Source: Streptomyces spinoverrucosus
Lineage (GTDB): Bacteria; Actinomycetota; Actinomycetes; Streptomycetales; Streptomycetaceae
Direction: 5' to 3'
Assembly: GCF_015712165.1 (NCBI RefSeq)
Contig: NZ_JADPZX010000001.1
Location: 6,460,001-6,524,000, forward strand
DNA: 64,000 bases
Part shown: piece by piece, positions 1 to 8,487 of the stretch
How the letters are laid out: each line of letters opens with the position of its first letter
Position numbering within the stretch: the stretch's first letter is position 1
Notes under the pieces: generated by a model
What the model saw: the letters and a program-made list of their open reading frames with translations, nothing else
Database searches by the model: none
What the model was told of the DNA's origin: nothing
Translations under genes and position numbers: made by a program

Positions 1-581
1 AACTCGGCCGGGTTCATGGCGAACTCGCCGGAATCGACGGGGAGGGCCTCCGCCCAGCCGTCCTTGTCCTTCCTGAACTCCGGCATTTTCTCGGGCGCCA
101 CGAGGGTGAGATACGACACCTCCCACTGTTCGGCGAGCCCGTCCCGGGTGAACACCAGCAGCCAGCGCGCGTCACCGCCCCGGTTGGCCTTCGCGTTCGC
201 GAGGAACCAGCGCGGCCAGCCCGCCTTCTTCGGGATCGTGTACTCGACGTCGCTGAACTCCAGCGGCGAGTGGTTCGGGTTGCCGCCCGGGTTGTTGACG
301 TTGCCCGCCTTCAGCCGCGCCTCGTCGATATCGGCCAGGGGCCCGGTGACATGGTCGGCGTCGAGCGAACTGTCGTACGACTTGTCCGCCCGGTTGTACG
401 CGCTCGTGAACTCCTGAAGCGCCTTGGCCGCCTCGTCCTCGGTCGCGCCCGGCAGCACCTCCCGCTCCCCGTGCACCACCACGCACCCGCTCGCCGTCAA
501 CGACAAAGCGGTCACCGAAGCGGCCATGAGCACACTCCGGTCCAGCCTGCGAAGCCTTCGAGGGCCGCGATCCCTGCTCAT
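1..581 (-). CDS. Lipoprotein, 3' end outside window
   Basis: Secreted lipoprotein of unknown function. The ATG at 581 is preceded by GAAAGGAC. The N-terminus has arginines, a hydrophobic stretch and a lipobox LTASGC with Cys33 as the expected acylated residue, so the protein should be anchored outside the membrane. The visible part (193 codons) has a soluble mixed domain with no motif I recognise. The gene runs off the left edge and its C-terminus is not visible. It points the same way as hmuUV upstream, but a hairpin at 670-694 lies between them, so it is probably a separate transcript. It is not recognisably the heme-binding protein HmuT. Confidence 0.8.
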   Translation of the reverse strand, partial: MSRDRGPRRLRRLDRSVLMAASVTALSLTASGCVVVHGEREVLPGATEDEAAKALQEFTSAYNRADKSYDSSLDADHVTGPLADIDEARLKAGNVNNPGGNPNHSPLEFSDVEYTIPKKAGWPRWFLANAKANRGGDARWLLVFTRDGLAEQWEVSYLTLVAPEKMPEFRKDKDGWAEALPVDSGEFAMNPAE

Positions 582-669
582 CGGGTCCTTTCACCTTCCC
601 CTTCCCGGAGGCGAACCCTACCGGTGCACCCCGAGGTGCGGACGGCCGGACCGGGTACAGCGGCCACAA

Positions 670-694
670 CGTGACCTGTACTTCACAGGTCACG
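670..694. terminator. Hairpin over the hmuV stop codon
   Basis: A perfect 10-bp inverted repeat (CGTGACCTGT / ACAGGTCACG) with a 5-base loop. It contains the stop codon of hmuV and lies about 90 bases before the next minus-strand gene. There is no T-run, as is usual for Streptomyces terminators. Confidence 0.5.
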
Positions 695-1512
695 CCGGGG
701 CGCCACCAGAACCGCTCCGGTACGGGGATGCGGGAACACCTCGACGGGCTGGTCGTACACCTCGGACAGGAGCCGCTCGTCGAACACCTCCGCCGGTGGC
801 CCGTCGGCCGCGATCCGGCCCGCGCGCAGCACGGCGACGCGGTGCGCGTAGGCGGCGGCGAGGCCCAGGTCGTGCAGGACGACCACGACGGCGTCCCCGG
901 CGCGCGCCCGCTCCCGGCACAGCCGCAGCACCAGTTCCTGGTGTTTGAGGTCGAGGGCGGCGGTCGGTTCGTCGAGCAGCAGCAGCGGGGCCCGCTGGGC
1001 GAGGACCCGGGCGAGCGCGACGCGGGCGCGTTCGCCGCCGCTGAGCGCGGAGAACGGCCGTACGGCGAAGGCGGTCACCTGGGTCGCCGCCATGGCCGCC
1101 GCCACCGCCGTGTCGTCCTGCTCCTCCAGCGGCGTCCCGGCCCAGGGCGCCCGCCCCATCCGGACCACCTCCTCGACGGTGAACGGGAACGACAGCGCGG
1201 CCGACTGCGGCAACACCGCCCGGCGCAGGGCGAGTTCGGGCGCCGACCACTCCGACGCCGGACGGCCGTGGACGCGTACGACCCCCTCGGCGGCCGGGAG
1301 ATCTGCGGCGAGGGCGCTCAACAGGGTGGACTTGCCCGCCCGTTGGGGCCGACCAGCGCCAGCACCTCGCCCGCGCGGACGGTGACGTCGACGCCGGCGA
1401 GGACCGCACGCGCGCCGAGGCGGACGTGCAGGCCCTCGGCCTCGGCGAGGACGTCCCCGGCGGCCGGGGCCGGTGGGGGAGTGGGGCGCCGGGTGCGGAG
1501 CAGCGGCATCAT
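683..1512 (-). pseudogene. hmuV: Heme ABC transporter ATPase HmuV, frameshifted
   Basis: ATP-binding subunit of a heme/iron-chelate importer. It starts at ATG 1512, overlapping the hmuU stop as ATGA. The first 60 or so codons (to about 1340) encode the ABC N-terminus ending in LVGPNG. The frame then breaks, and the rest (LSGGE signature, LLLLDEPTA Walker B, VLHDL switch His) continues in the -1 frame to 683. In the Walker A segment the sequence has GGG where GGGG would give an intact GPNGAGKST, so one base is missing at the C-run 1339-1341 (+ strand). Both halves are otherwise well conserved, so this is either a very recent null mutation or a sequencing error in a homopolymer. If real, the importer has no working ATPase. 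Confidence 0.85.
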
Positions 1513-2624
1513 GCCCAGCCTCCTTGCTTGCGTCGGGTGCGGCGCAGCAGCCAGAAGAAGAACGGGCTGCCCACCAGGGCGGTCAGGACACCGAGCGGCA
1601 GTTCGGCGGGCGCGGCGAGGGTCCGCGCCGCGAGGTCGGCGCCGAGCAGCACCGCCGCGCCGCCGAGGGCGCTGCCCGGGACGAGGAACCGGTGCCCGGG
1701 TCCGGCGGCCATGCGCAGCAGATGCGGTACGACGAGACCGACGAAGCCGATGACGCCGGAGACGCTCACCGCGGCCGCCGTCAGCAGCGCGACCACCAGG
1801 ATCAGCATGATCCGCAGCCGCTCCACGTCCACGCCCAGATGCCGGGCGGGCCGGTCGCCGAGGGCGAGCAGGTCGAGGCGGCGCGAGGAGAGGGGCGCCA
1901 GCAGCAGTCCGGCCGCCGCGCACGGCAGCACGGCCAGCACCTTGGGCCAGGTGGCCTGGGAGAGGGAGCCGAGCTGCCAGAAGGTGATCTGGTTCACGGC
2001 GGCGGTGTCGGCGAGGAAGATGAACAGACCGACGAGCGCCCCGCAGAACGCGTTGACCGCGATGCCGGTGAGGATCAGCGTCACGACCTCCGTACGGCCG
2101 CCCGCGCGGGACATCGCGTAGACCAGCAGGACGGTGCCGAGACCGGCGACGAACGCCATCGCCGGGAGCGTCCAGTTGCCGAGGAAGTCCAGCCCGAGCG
2201 CGATCGCGGCGACCGCGCCGACCGCCGCGCCCAAGGAGACGCCGATGGTGCCCGGTTCGGCGAGCGGATTGCCGAACACGCCCTGCATCAGCGCACCCGC
2301 ACAGCCCAGCGAGGCGCCGACGAGCAGGGCGAGGACGATCCGCGGGAAGCGGACGTTCCAGAGCACGGACTCGGCGACCCGGTCCAACTCCGTGCCACCC
2401 AGCCCCGCCTTGTGCTGCACGGAGGTGAGCACGTCGCCGACGGGGACGGGGTAGGCGCCGATGCCGGCGGCGAGCGGGACGAGAACGAGGAGGGTGGCGA
2501 CCAGGCCGATGGTCAGCAGCCAGGCGGGGCGTCGGCGTCTGCCGGGCGGGGTGTCCGGCGGGGCGGTCGGTTCGGCGGCCTCGTCGGTGGCCTTCTCGGT
2601 GGCCTTCTCCTCCAACGCCGTCAT
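1509..2624 (-). CDS. hmuU: Heme/iron-chelate ABC transporter permease HmuU
   Basis: Membrane permease of the FecCD/BtuC family, about 371 residues, partner of HmuV. A cytoplasmic N-terminal tail (many Glu/Ala/Pro) is followed by hydrophobic segments and family motifs including the FPRIVLALLVGASLGCAGALMQG region near the N-terminal third and GVIGFVGLVVPH before the C-terminal helices, the loop that contacts the ATPase. ATG 2624 was chosen because it follows GGGGGTG and precedes the conserved core; the reading frame extends upstream to 2702 through the iron box, which makes the longer start unlikely. It is the first gene of a minus-strand hmuUV unit with an iron-box-like site 37 bases upstream. 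No substrate-binding protein gene (hmuT) is seen next to it. Confidence 0.88.
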   Translation of the reverse strand: MTALEEKATEKATDEAAEPTAPPDTPPGRRRRPAWLLTIGLVATLLVLVPLAAGIGAYPVPVGDVLTSVQHKAGLGGTELDRVAESVLWNVRFPRIVLALLVGASLGCAGALMQGVFGNPLAEPGTIGVSLGAAVGAVAAIALGLDFLGNWTLPAMAFVAGLGTVLLVYAMSRAGGRTEVVTLILTGIAVNAFCGALVGLFIFLADTAAVNQITFWQLGSLSQATWPKVLAVLPCAAAGLLLAPLSSRRLDLLALGDRPARHLGVDVERLRIMLILVVALLTAAAVSVSGVIGFVGLVVPHLLRMAAGPGHRFLVPGSALGGAAVLLGADLAARTLAAPAELPLGVLTALVGSPFFFWLLRRTRRKQGGWA

Positions 2625-2660
2625 GCGGCACCCCCGTTGTCCCGGAACCCCAGCTACAGC

Positions 2661-2679
2661 TAAGGGTAGCCTTACCTTT
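2661..2679. promoter_or_regulatory. Iron box (DmdR/IdeR-like operator) before hmuU
   Basis: The 19 bases read on the minus strand match about 14 of 19 positions of the actinobacterial iron-box consensus (core AGGTNAGGCT with mirrored CC-T). It lies between hmuU (minus) and the PhzF-like gene (plus) and so could control either or both. Repression of hmuU by an iron-loaded DtxR-family regulator is inferred. Confidence 0.65.
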
Positions 2680-2749
2680 CTGGCCGGCTGTCGTCGGGTC
2701 AACCGAAGCGGGGGACGACCCGGCCACCTCGTGATGTTTCAATGCCCGG

Positions 2750-3394
2750 GTGACTGACTACGACGTGCTGCGCGTGTTCTGCGCGGCGAACGGCGGATAC
2801 GGGAACGAACTGGGCGTCGTCCGCGACGGTTCGGTCGTGCCCGGGCGGAGCGAACGGCAGGCGCTCGCGGCGAAGCTCGGCTTCAGCGAGACCGTGTTCG
2901 TGGACGACCCCGAGCGCGGCGTCATCGACATCTACACGCCGAGCACGCGTCTGCCGTTCGCCGGGTACCCCTGCGTCGGCGCGGCCTGGCTGCTCGACGT
3001 GCCCGAACTGGTCACGCCCGCCGGGGTGGTGGGGGCCCGGCAGGACGGCGAGTTCAGCTGGATCGAGGCGCGGCCGGAGTGGCCGGAGCCGCGCACCCTG
3101 CGCCGGTACCCGAGCCCCGCCGAAGTCGACGACCTGCCCGTACCGCCGCAGGGGGAGTGGGTGTATGCCTGGGCGTGGGAGGAGGAGGCGGCGGGGCGGG
3201 TGCGTGCCCGCGGCTTCCCCGGCCGGGGCGACGGCATCGAGGAGGACGAGGCGACGGGCGCCGCCGCACTCCAGCTCACGGCCCAGCTGAACCGGGCCCT
3301 GAACATCGCGCAGGGCGCCGGTTCACAGATCCTCACGGCTCCTCAGCCCGAGGGGTGGGTGGAGATCGGGGGCCGGGTGCTGCTGGAGCGCTGA
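2750..3394 (+). CDS. PhzF-family isomerase-like protein
   Basis: About 214 residues, similar to the PhzF/diaminopimelate-epimerase-like fold. Visible family features are an N-terminal VLRVFCA..GGYGNELGVV segment, a SETVFV segment, a PFAGYPCVGAA motif (PhzF proteins have P-F-A-G-H-P at this point; here His is replaced by Tyr) and a C-terminal GDGIEEDEATGAAA motif where PhzF has the ribose/product-binding GxxxEDPATGSA. It is shorter than typical PhzF (about 280). GTG 2750 is the start just after the iron-box region. The substrate is unknown; nothing nearby suggests phenazine synthesis. Confidence 0.72.
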   Translation: MTDYDVLRVFCAANGGYGNELGVVRDGSVVPGRSERQALAAKLGFSETVFVDDPERGVIDIYTPSTRLPFAGYPCVGAAWLLDVPELVTPAGVVGARQDGEFSWIEARPEWPEPRTLRRYPSPAEVDDLPVPPQGEWVYAWAWEEEAAGRVRARGFPGRGDGIEEDEATGAAALQLTAQLNRALNIAQGAGSQILTAPQPEGWVEIGGRVLLER

Positions 3395-3510
3395 CCTGCG
3401 GGGGCCCGAAGTGCGGCGCGGTGAGCGTCCGTACGGGTGGAACAGTGTGTGTGTTCCGTGCCGAACGGGGACCGATGGGCGTGACCACTCAGCATCGCGA
3501 GAGGAGCCCC

Positions 3511-3717
3511 ATGCGCATCCGATCTGCCCTGGCCGCGACCGTCCTGGCCGCCGCCCTGACTGTCACCGGCACCGCCACAGCCACCGCCCTCGACAACCAC
3601 CGGGACGGGTCCGACGACTCCGTCCCGTGCAGCCCGTACGAGGGCGAAATCGACACCGAGACCGCCGACCTCGAATGGTCGGGCGCGGTCTGTCACAAGG
3701 GAGTGTTCGACTTCTGA
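3511..3717 (+). CDS. Small secreted protein
   Basis: 68 residues: a classical signal peptide (MRIRSALAATVLAAALTVTG then Ala-rich region ending near residue 30) and a short acidic mature part with two cysteines (near VPCSPY and AVCHKG) that could pair outside the cell. A GAGAGGAG ribosome site precedes ATG 3511. Function unknown. It is separated from the PhzF-like gene by about 115 bases and followed by a hairpin. Confidence 0.7.
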   Translation: MRIRSALAATVLAAALTVTGTATATALDNHRDGSDDSVPCSPYEGEIDTETADLEWSGAVCHKGVFDF

Positions 3718-3751
3718 GCAGGACACGACGGGCGCATGGCCGAGTCGGCCC

Positions 3752-3784
3752 CGGGTCCCTCTCGCCCGACGCGAGGGGGACCCG
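3752..3784. terminator. Bidirectional hairpin terminator
   Basis: A 14-base arm starting CGGGTCCCT pairs with GCGAGGGGGACCCG with one mismatch around a 5-base loop. It lies between the convergent ends of the small secreted protein (plus) and heme oxygenase (minus). Confidence 0.6.
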
Positions 3785-3802
3785 CCCGTTGGTACGCGAC
3801 GC

Positions 3803-4450
3803 TCACGCCGACAGCGGGAACTCCTCGCCCAGCGCCCGGAGTACCGCGATGTTCAGCGCGAACGCCTTCCTGCACTCCGCCACGATCCGCTGCTGCTCCA
3901 GCTCGTCGGCGTTGATCGCGTCCAGCAGCTCGCGGTACTCCCGCTTGAACGCCGCCGGGTTGCCGATCTCCTCGAAGACGTAGAACCGGACGCCGTCGCC
4001 CTTCTTCGCGAAACCCCACGTCCGCTCGGCCTTGTCGCGGACGACCTGACCGCCGGACAGGTCGCCGAGGTAACGGGTGTAGTGGTGGGCCACATAACCG
4101 GCCGGCCACTGATGTGCGCACTCCGCGATCCGGTCCGCGTACGTCCGGGTGGCGGGCAGCGCGGTGAGAGTCGCCCGCCAGTCAGCGCCGCGCAGGTGTT
4201 CGAGGTCCCGCTCCAGCGCGGGCAGCCGGAACAGCTCCTGGCGGACGAAGGGGCCCGCCACCGGATCCGAGGCCAGCCGGTCCGCGCCGGCCTCCAGGGC
4301 CTCGTACACGAACCACAGCTGTTCGGTGTAGCGCGTGTACGCGTCCACCCCCAGCCGGCCACCGAGCAGATCGCTCATGAACGTCGAGGTGTTCGCCTCC
4401 TCGTGCTGCTCGTGGGAAGCGGTGCGGATGACGGTCGAGAAGGAGTCCAT
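3803..4450 (-). CDS. hmuO: Heme oxygenase (HmuO-type)
   Basis: Oxidises heme to biliverdin, CO and Fe2+, freeing iron in the cytoplasm. 215 residues, the normal size. The N-terminal SHEQHEEA segment corresponds to the family stretch carrying the proximal heme ligand (His13 is the likely ligand), and the distal helix signature YLGDLSGGQ is intact around residue 131. A near-perfect iron box lies 14 bases upstream of the start, so expression should rise under iron limitation. It works naturally with HmuUV encoded 1.2 kb away. Single gene, with terminators on both sides. Confidence 0.93.
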   Translation of the reverse strand: MDSFSTVIRTASHEQHEEANTSTFMSDLLGGRLGVDAYTRYTEQLWFVYEALEAGADRLASDPVAGPFVRQELFRLPALERDLEHLRGADWRATLTALPATRTYADRIAECAHQWPAGYVAHHYTRYLGDLSGGQVVRDKAERTWGFAKKGDGVRFYVFEEIGNPAAFKREYRELLDAINADELEQQRIVAECRKAFALNIAVLRALGEEFPLSA

Positions 4451-4463
4451 GGGGCCAGTTTCT

Positions 4464-4482
4464 ATGGTTAGGCTTACCTAAG
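4464..4482. promoter_or_regulatory. Iron box before heme oxygenase
   Basis: A 19-base site with core GGTTAGGCTTACCTAA; 16 of 19 positions match the DtxR/IdeR/DmdR consensus. It overlaps the expected promoter of hmuO, as for repression by an Fe2+-bound regulator. Confidence 0.85.
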
Positions 4483-4545
4483 TCAACGGCTTTCCGACAG
4501 CCTGTCGGTAACTTTCTACCCCTCATCCGCACGGGTCGCACACGA

Positions 4546-4577
4546 AAAGGCCCGCCCTCCGAGGAGAGCGGGCCTTT
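4546..4577 (-). terminator. Rho-independent terminator of map
   Basis: AAAGGCCCGC pairs with GCGGGCCTTT, with a further CCTC/GAGG-type extension, just after the map stop. It separates map from the downstream iron-regulated hmuO promoter. Confidence 0.8.
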
Positions 4578-4592
4578 CTCACGAGCAGGGGC

Positions 4593-5450
4593 TCACGGCA
4601 GCGTGAGGATCTCCGCGCCGGTGTCCGTCACGACCAGCGTGTGCTCGAACTGCGCCGTCCGCTTGCGGTCCTTGGTGACGACCGTCCAGCCGTCGTCCCA
4701 CATGTCGTACTCGTACGTCCCGAGCGTCAGCATCGGCTCGATGGTGAAGGTCATGCCGGGCTGCATCACAGTGGTCGCGTGCGGGGCGTCGTAGTGCGGG
4801 ATGATCAGGCCCGAGTGGAACGACGAGTTGATGCCGTGCCCGGTGAAGTCCCGCACCACGCCGTACCCGAACCGCTTGGCGTACGACTCGATGACCCGGC
4901 CGATGACATTGACCTGGCGGCCCGGCCTGACCGCCTTGATCGCCCGGTTCAGCGACTCGCGGGTGCGCTCGACCAGCAGCCGGCTCTCCTCGTCGACGTC
5001 ACCGACGAGATAGGTGGCGTTGTTGTCGCCGTGCACCCCGCCGATGTACGCGGTCACGTCCAGGTTGACGATGTCGCCGTCGCGCAGGACCGTCGAGTCG
5101 GGGATGCCGTGGCAGATGACCTCGTTGACCGAGGTGCACAGGGACTTCGGGAAGCCCCGGTAGCCGAGCGTGGAAGGGTAGGCGCCGTGGTCGCACAGGA
5201 ACTCGTGCGCGATCCGGTCCAACTCGTCCGTCGTCACGCCCGGCGCGATCGCCTTCGCCGCCTCCGCCAAGGCCTGCGCGGCGATCCGCCCCGCGGTCCG
5301 CATCGCCTCGACGGTCTCCGGGGTCTGCACCTCGGGGCCTGTGTACGGGGTCGGCGCGGGTTTGCCGACGTACTCGGGCCGGCGGATGTTTCCGGGCACG
5401 GAACGGGTGGGAGACAGCTCCCCTGGAACGAGCAGCGACTGGCCAGACAT
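4593..5450 (-). CDS. map: Methionine aminopeptidase, type I
   Basis: Removes the initiator methionine from nascent proteins. 285 residues, with an about 40-residue N-terminal extension before the catalytic domain, as in the long actinobacterial MetAP1c form. The metal site is visible: VNLDVTAY (first Asp), [10 protein letters not shown] (second Asp), GHGI (His), FTIEPMLT (Glu) and QFEHTLVVT (Glu). The extension carries a PxxP-like run ([10 protein letters not shown]) known in ribosome-associated MetAPs. ATG 5450 begins the extension. It is monocistronic. Confidence 0.95.
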   Translation of the reverse strand: MSGQSLLVPGELSPTRSVPGNIRRPEYVGKPAPTPYTGPEVQTPETVEAMRTAGRIAAQALAEAAKAIAPGVTTDELDRIAHEFLCDHGAYPSTLGYRGFPKSLCTSVNEVICHGIPDSTVLRDGDIVNLDVTAYIGGVHGDNNATYLVGDVDEESRLLVERTRESLNRAIKAVRPGRQVNVIGRVIESYAKRFGYGVVRDFTGHGINSSFHSGLIIPHYDAPHATTVMQPGMTFTIEPMLTLGTYEYDMWDDGWTVVTKDRKRTAQFEHTLVVTDTGAEILTLP

Positions 5451-5509
5451 GCCAGCGAGTCTAACCAGCGGGCATACGAGACCATGTCCCCTGGCGAAAG
5501 GAGCCGGTC

Positions 5510-5743
5510 ATGGCCCTGTTCAAGAAGCGCACGGTCGGGAAGCCGGGCGAGTGGTACTACTGCCTGGAACACAAGAAGGTCGAGGAGGGCCCCGAGTGCC
5601 CGGCCAAGGACCGCTTCGGCCCGTACGCCGGCCGCGAGGAGGCCGAACACGCGATGGAGACGGCCCGCGAGCGCAACCTCGAATGGGAGACCGACCCGCG
5701 GTGGCACGACAGCGTGGGCCGGGGGGAGCGCGAGGAGGACTGA
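5510..5743 (+). CDS. Conserved small actinobacterial protein
   Basis: 77 residues, soluble, highly charged. It has a CLEHKKVEEGPECPAKDRFGPY core with two cysteines, then a helical EEAEHAMETARERNLEWETDPRW segment. From memory it belongs to a small family conserved in streptomycetes with no assigned function. A GAAAGGAG ribosome site precedes ATG 5510. It is divergent from map across 60 bases. The two Cys and the His could bind a metal, but that is inference. Confidence 0.75.
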   Translation: MALFKKRTVGKPGEWYYCLEHKKVEEGPECPAKDRFGPYAGREEAEHAMETARERNLEWETDPRWHDSVGRGEREED

Positions 5744-5881
5744 GGGGGCGGGCTTGGTCGGGGCGAGGCTGATCCGGCCGGGGTCTGGTTGCGTCGGCCA
5801 CTGATCGCCGAGGCTTGATCAGGCCGTCATCGGCGAGTCCGACGCCGGGTCGGACTGGTCGTCCGATGACCAATGCCTGAC

Positions 5882-6322
5882 CGGCCCGGCGGCTGATCTG
5901 CCCAGTGTCCTGTTCTGCCCGGTGCCTGGTCGGCGTGGCGGCTGGTCTGCCCAGTGTCCTGTTCTGCCTGGCGCCTGGTCGGCGTGGCGGCTGGTCTGCC
6001 CAGTGTCCTGTTCTGCCTGGCGCCTGGTCGGCGTGGCGGCTGGTCTGTCCAGTGTCCTGTTCTGCCTGGCGCCTGGTCGGCGTGGCGGCTGGTCTGCCCA
6101 GTGTCCTGTTCTGCCTGGCGCCTGGTCGGCGTGGCGGCTGGTCTGCCCAGTGTCCTGTTCTGCCTGGCGCCTGGTCGGCGTGGCGGCTGGTCTGTCCAGT
6201 GTCCTGTTCTGCCTGGCGCCTGGTCGGCGTGGCGGCTGGTCTGTCCAGTGTCCTGTTCTGCCTGGCGCCTGGTCGGCGTGGCGGCTGGTCTGCCCAGTGT
6301 CCTGTTCTGCCCGGCGCCTGGT
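5882..6322. repeat. 49-bp tandem repeat array (about 9 units)
   Basis: Units start at 5882, 5931, 5980, 6029, 6078, 6127, 6176, 6225 and 6274, with a degenerate tenth from 6323. Inner units are nearly identical and start CGGCGTGGCG; the commonest change is C or T in the TCTG[C/T]CCAG segment. Outer units are more diverged (CGGCCCGGCG). 49 is not a multiple of three, so the array has long open frames on both strands by chance but shifts frame each unit; I treat it as non-coding. It fills most of the 5744-6402 gap. There are no spacers, so it is not CRISPR. Confidence 0.95.
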
Positions 6323-6402
6323 CGGCCCGGCGGCTGATCCCCCCGTGCCCTGGCCGTCCCGGCGCCCGGCCGGCCCGGCGTAATGAGCGCGTCGGCGTGA
6401 GA

Positions 6403-7710
6403 TCAGGCCGACGCCGCTGCCGCTGCGCGTTGTTCGCGCAGGCGGGTCGCGTGCTCGTTCGTCCGGACGTCGTACGTCATCAGCTTCGGCAGGCACAGCG
6501 CCAGCAACCCCACCGCGCCCGCGCACAGCAGCCCGCCGGACCACACCGACGCCCGCACCCCGGCCCACGCGGCCATGCCACCCGCGCGGACCTGGCCGAG
6601 CTGCGGGCCCACCGAGTACGACAGCAGCTCGATCCCGGCGAGCCTGCCGCGCAGCTCGTCGGGGATCGTCTGGTTCCACATCGCCGCGCGGAAGATGCCG
6701 CTGACCATGTCGAAGGCACCCCCGAGGGCGAGACACAGCAGCACCAGCCACACGTTTCCGGCGATCCCCGCGGCGGCCATGGCCAGACCCCAGCCGGCCG
6801 CCGCCAGCACCACCATCCGCCCGTGCCGGTGCACCCGCGACGTCCAGCCGCTGGTCAGACTCACCAGCAAGGACCCCGCCGGAATCGCCGCGTACATCAG
6901 GCCCAACGACCACTCCGCCCCCAGCTCGTCCGCGAGGAACGGCAGCACGGCGAGCGGCATCGCCAGGAACATCGCCGCGAGGTCGATCGTGTAGGTGCCC
7001 AGCAGCTCCTTGCGGCTCCACGCGTACCGGGCGCCCTCCGCGATCGAACGCCACGACGGCTTCGCCGCCTCGTGGGACGCGGGGGAGGCGGCGAGGCCGA
7101 CCGCCAGCGCCACGGAGACGACGAAGGTGGCCAGGTCCAGCGCATAGGCCCAGCCCAGCCCCGCGTACGCCACCACCAAGCCCGCCAGCGCCGGGCCCGC
7201 GATGCCGCCGACCTGCCAGCGCAACGAGTTCAGCGCGGCCGCGGCCGGCAGGTGCTCGTGGGCCACGATCCGGGGCGTCAACGCGTCCAGCGCGGGCCGC
7301 TGGACCGACACCAGCGCCGAGGACAGGGCGGCGACCACGTACAGCGGCCAGACGGCGGGGCTCGGCAGCAGCGCGTTCACCAGCAGCGCCGCGCACAGCA
7401 CCCCGAGCCCCACCTCCGTCCACACGATCAGCCGCCGCTTGTCCCACGCGTCCGCCAGCGCACCGCCGTACAGCCCGAACACGACGAGCGGCACCAGCTC
7501 CACCGCACCGATCGCCCCCACGGCCGCCGCCGACCCGGTGAGCTCCTTGATCTGCACCGGCAGCGCGACGAAGGTCAGAAAGCTGCCGAAGTTGGTGACC
7601 AGCCCGGAGATCCAGAGCCTGCGAAAGTCGGGGGAGGCCCGCCAGGGAGCGAGATCCGGGAGGAGGGCGCGCAGGCCAGTGGGGGCGGCTGCCGGGGCGT
7701 CGTCGGTCAC
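6403..7710 (-). CDS. MFS transporter (EntS-like)
   Basis: 435 residues, with about 12 predicted membrane segments. The N-terminal pattern (ASPDFRRLWISGLVTNFGS, then LPVQIKELTGSAAAVG and GGALADAWDKRRLIVWTE) is that of the MFS_3/EntS group, whose members export siderophores or drugs; MFS motif A appears as GGALADAWDKRR. A C-terminal Ala-rich tail ends just before the 49-bp repeats. Substrate unknown; nearness to iron genes is suggestive only. Confidence 0.85.
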   Translation of the reverse strand: MTDDAPAAAPTGLRALLPDLAPWRASPDFRRLWISGLVTNFGSFLTFVALPVQIKELTGSAAAVGAIGAVELVPLVVFGLYGGALADAWDKRRLIVWTEVGLGVLCAALLVNALLPSPAVWPLYVVAALSSALVSVQRPALDALTPRIVAHEHLPAAAALNSLRWQVGGIAGPALAGLVVAYAGLGWAYALDLATFVVSVALAVGLAASPASHEAAKPSWRSIAEGARYAWSRKELLGTYTIDLAAMFLAMPLAVLPFLADELGAEWSLGLMYAAIPAGSLLVSLTSGWTSRVHRHGRMVVLAAAGWGLAMAAAGIAGNVWLVLLCLALGGAFDMVSGIFRAAMWNQTIPDELRGRLAGIELLSYSVGPQLGQVRAGGMAAWAGVRASVWSGGLLCAGAVGLLALCLPKLMTYDVRTNEHATRLREQRAAAAASA

Positions 7711-7764
7711 GAGACGCCATGGTTGGACGGGGCCGCGACCCGAGGCAACCGCTTTTCGCGGGGG

Positions 7765-8367
7765 CTACCAGCGGGGCGGCGGCGGGGCCGTCAGTTCGTC
7801 CGCCAGGCGGGACAGGCGGTCCCGGAAGCGGCGACGGCCCCGTGCCGCGGGCAGCGCGTCCTCGCCCGCCGCCGCGCTCACCAGGTGCTGCACGGTGTCC
7901 AGGTCCAGCTCCGACTCCGCCCCGACGGCCAGCGCGTCGTGCGCCATCGCCGCGAGGTCCCGCTCGGCGGTGCCCAGCGCCAGCACCGTCGCACCGGCCC
8001 GCCGCGCGTCGTGCACCCGCTCCAGCAGCGCGTCGCAGGGCCCCTCGGGCGACACCACCAGCAGCGTCTCCCCCCGCCGAGCCGCCTCGATCCGCCCCAG
8101 CCCGACCGCGAGATGCGCCGGGTCCGAGGGCCGCGCGTCATGGCGTACGAGAGTCGGCGCCAGCTCCGGCGTACCGGACCAGGCCGCCTCGTCCACGAGG
8201 TGCGCCGCCAGATGCCACGGCTCGTACTCCCGCGTGCCCACGAGCAGCAACCCGCCCCCGTGCGACACCACCGACCCACGCAGCACCCCGGCGAACCTGC
8301 GCGTGGCCCCCAACCACTCGGTCCCGGCGAGCACTTCGCGCAACCACGCGACCCGTACGGCATCCAT
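7765..8367 (-). CDS. SIS-like domain protein, unknown function
   Basis: About 200 residues. The middle (LLVVSPEGPCDALLERVHDARRAGA then VLALGTAERDLAAMAHDAL) follows the pattern of SIS sugar-isomerase-like domains, with a degenerate phosphosugar loop (SPEG instead of SxSGxT). I therefore suggest a non-catalytic or altered SIS fold. ATG 8367 (MDAVRV) was preferred to an upstream frame start at 8391. It is divergent from the sialidase gene 120 bases away. Confidence 0.65.
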   Translation of the reverse strand: MDAVRVAWLREVLAGTEWLGATRRFAGVLRGSVVSHGGGLLLVGTREYEPWHLAAHLVDEAAWSGTPELAPTLVRHDARPSDPAHLAVGLGRIEAARRGETLLVVSPEGPCDALLERVHDARRAGATVLALGTAERDLAAMAHDALAVGAESELDLDTVQHLVSAAAGEDALPAARGRRRFRDRLSRLADELTAPPPPRW

Positions 8368-8487
8368 GCCCCCGCATACTGCCGCAACCAACCACTCGTG
8401 ACCCCGAGTTCACCGCGAATTCCCCCAAGATGGGCAGACGGCCGCATTACCGCCGTTCACGGAGATCACCGACGCGAGGAGCCACCC

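Noticed and set aside
1331..1344. Programmed -1 frameshifting in hmuV
   Set aside because: The site lacks a classical slippery heptamer and the missing base restores a perfect Walker A; a deletion or sequencing error is simpler.
5882..6322. CRISPR array
   Set aside because: Units are contiguous, with no unique spacers, and no cas genes are present.
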